A stretch of DNA of 64,000 nucleotides from Limnoperna fortunei (taxonomy: Eukaryota; Mollusca; Bivalvia; Mytilida; Modiolidae), in NCBI GenBank assembly GCA_944474755.1, contig OX104124.1, forward strand, positions 4,552,437-4,616,436, written 5' to 3'. Of this stretch, positions 63,006 through 64,000 are shown in pieces. Every line of letters begins with the position of its first letter. The first letter of the stretch is position 1. The notes under the pieces are model-generated. The model did not search any database. It was not told where the DNA came from and saw only the letters and a program-made list of their open reading frames with translations. Both the position numbers and the translations under genes were made by a program.

Positions 63006-64000
63006 TGTATAATAAAATATTGGCAATAAAGATGTTTTTCTTTGTCTTCACTAACAGATAATTTACGATATATAAAAAAAATATGTGCATCCCCATCTAT
63101 TCATCAAATAAATATGCTGACCGTATATTAGAGTAATTATGAAAAGATAATCAAATTGTTATCAAACTTACACTGTAATAAAATCACTTCAAAGTGACAC
63201 GTAATCCACTATTACCTGTGGTGATTGCAATTAACATATTAACAATCAACGTCTCTTACTAGTGCACCTTTGTACCCCAGGTAGCTTCACGTAAATGACA
63301 CATATACGTGAAATAATAAAAAAACAAATACTGACATAGTAACTCTCATTACAATAAAATTACGTTTTCGTATTTTCAACTAACTTTATAGTGCAACACT
63401 ATTTTCTTGCTTATTTTTAAAATTTTATTTTATATTGAAATTTAAAGAAACCGTATGTTTGGAATCCATAATGCATCTATGGATTTGTATTATTAAAGTG
63501 CTTTGAAAAAATCATCAAACACTGCACATATAGCTCAACTACCTAAAAAGTGTGTGCTCGACTTAATCCCTCTTTATTTGCCAAAAAGTGTGAGAGGGCT
63601 TCTACCAGGTTCTCGCGATGCCTTCTCCTTTAAAAAATGAACCCATTCCTGAAAGTGGCTGATAACTTCACAAAGGAAATCAAATTATTTTTCAGATAAT
63701 CAAAACCCTTAACTCATGGTAAACTTTACTGCCATATTTTGTGTTTTATGTGTATTGACAACACGTTAAACTGTTAAATGACATTGTGGCGATTGGAATG
63801 GTTTGGAAATATGACTTGGGTTTTGTTGATTCAGAGCTAATTAAAAGGTTTAAAAAATTATATTTTTATGTCACTTAAATCACAGTACATTACTGTAATT
63901 TTTAGAAGGCTGATTGATTAGCGGAGATGTTATCTAACTTAAATCCTCTATGTTTTAAATGCTTGCGCATTGTTTCGTGCGTGACATTGTACGATGAAAA
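63006..64000. other. No feature seen
   Basis: AT-rich. One donor-like site at 63163-63168 was examined for an LRR exon and rejected because all frames stop. Confidence 0.45.

Noticed and set aside
63163..63230. Possible upstream LRR exon on the minus strand with donor gtaagt
   Set aside because: All three frames contain stops, and no LRR pattern or phase-2 acceptor is present.

Overview
The window reads as one piece of a mollusc genome, most likely a bivalve. The evidence is high AT content, spliceosomal introns, no long intact ORFs, and several copies of a tRNA-derived SINE (Leu/Ser-like A and B boxes, conserved 'gcgttaaacacc' tail, AAAC repeats) of the kind common in bivalves. Most of the 64 kb is layered transposable-element debris. 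One host gene can be reconstructed.

Host gene: on the minus strand, between 58967 and 28477, lies the 3' part of a gene for a single-pass membrane protein with leucine-rich repeats. In transcript order the visible exons are: a 72-nt LRR exon (58896-58967), an LRR C-terminal cap exon (36952-37101) after a 21.8 kb intron, a Ser/Thr-rich stalk exon (35996-36061), two duplicated 63-nt Thr-rich stalk exons (34238-34300 and 31467-31529), a transmembrane exon (31009-31131), a 37-nt juxtamembrane exon (30490-30526, less certain) and a cytoplasmic tail exon with the stop codon (28551-28689), followed by AATAAA. The tail carries three Y-x-x-I motifs. The signal peptide and earlier LRRs must lie beyond the right edge. 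The two 63-nt exons arose from a tandem duplication of about 2.75 kb, and the exon phases keep the frame open. One junction (cap to stalk) is not resolved.

Left region (1-12.9 kb): a broken DIRS-like retroelement on the minus strand is interrupted by a 5.56 kb DNA element with 80-bp terminal inverted repeats and an 8-bp target duplication. That element itself contains a 1.47 kb element rich in ACGCCTGC motifs, which carries a decayed vertnin/OTU-like coding region. Next come two decayed non-LTR retrotransposon regions on the minus strand and two inverted copies of a TTAA-flanked MITE.

Middle (13-28 kb): an element with a 167-bp minisatellite and hairpins at both ends; a 3.66 kb TIR element holding a 52-bp tandem array and further nested insertions; and a 2.19 kb element bounded by two near-identical 471-bp direct copies. 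No gene is visible here.

Right region (28-64 kb): the host gene's introns and upstream sequence, filled with SINEs, reverse-transcriptase fragments of a Penelope-like type, RecQ-helicase-like fragments, several local duplications, a 98-bp-arm hairpin, an inverted repeat with arms of about 240 bp, and a short TTAGGG tract. Two SINE insertions sit in one copy of a duplicated block and not in the other, so they can be ordered relative to the duplications.

All calls come from reading the sequence. No database search or alignment program was run, and family names for mobile elements are provisional.
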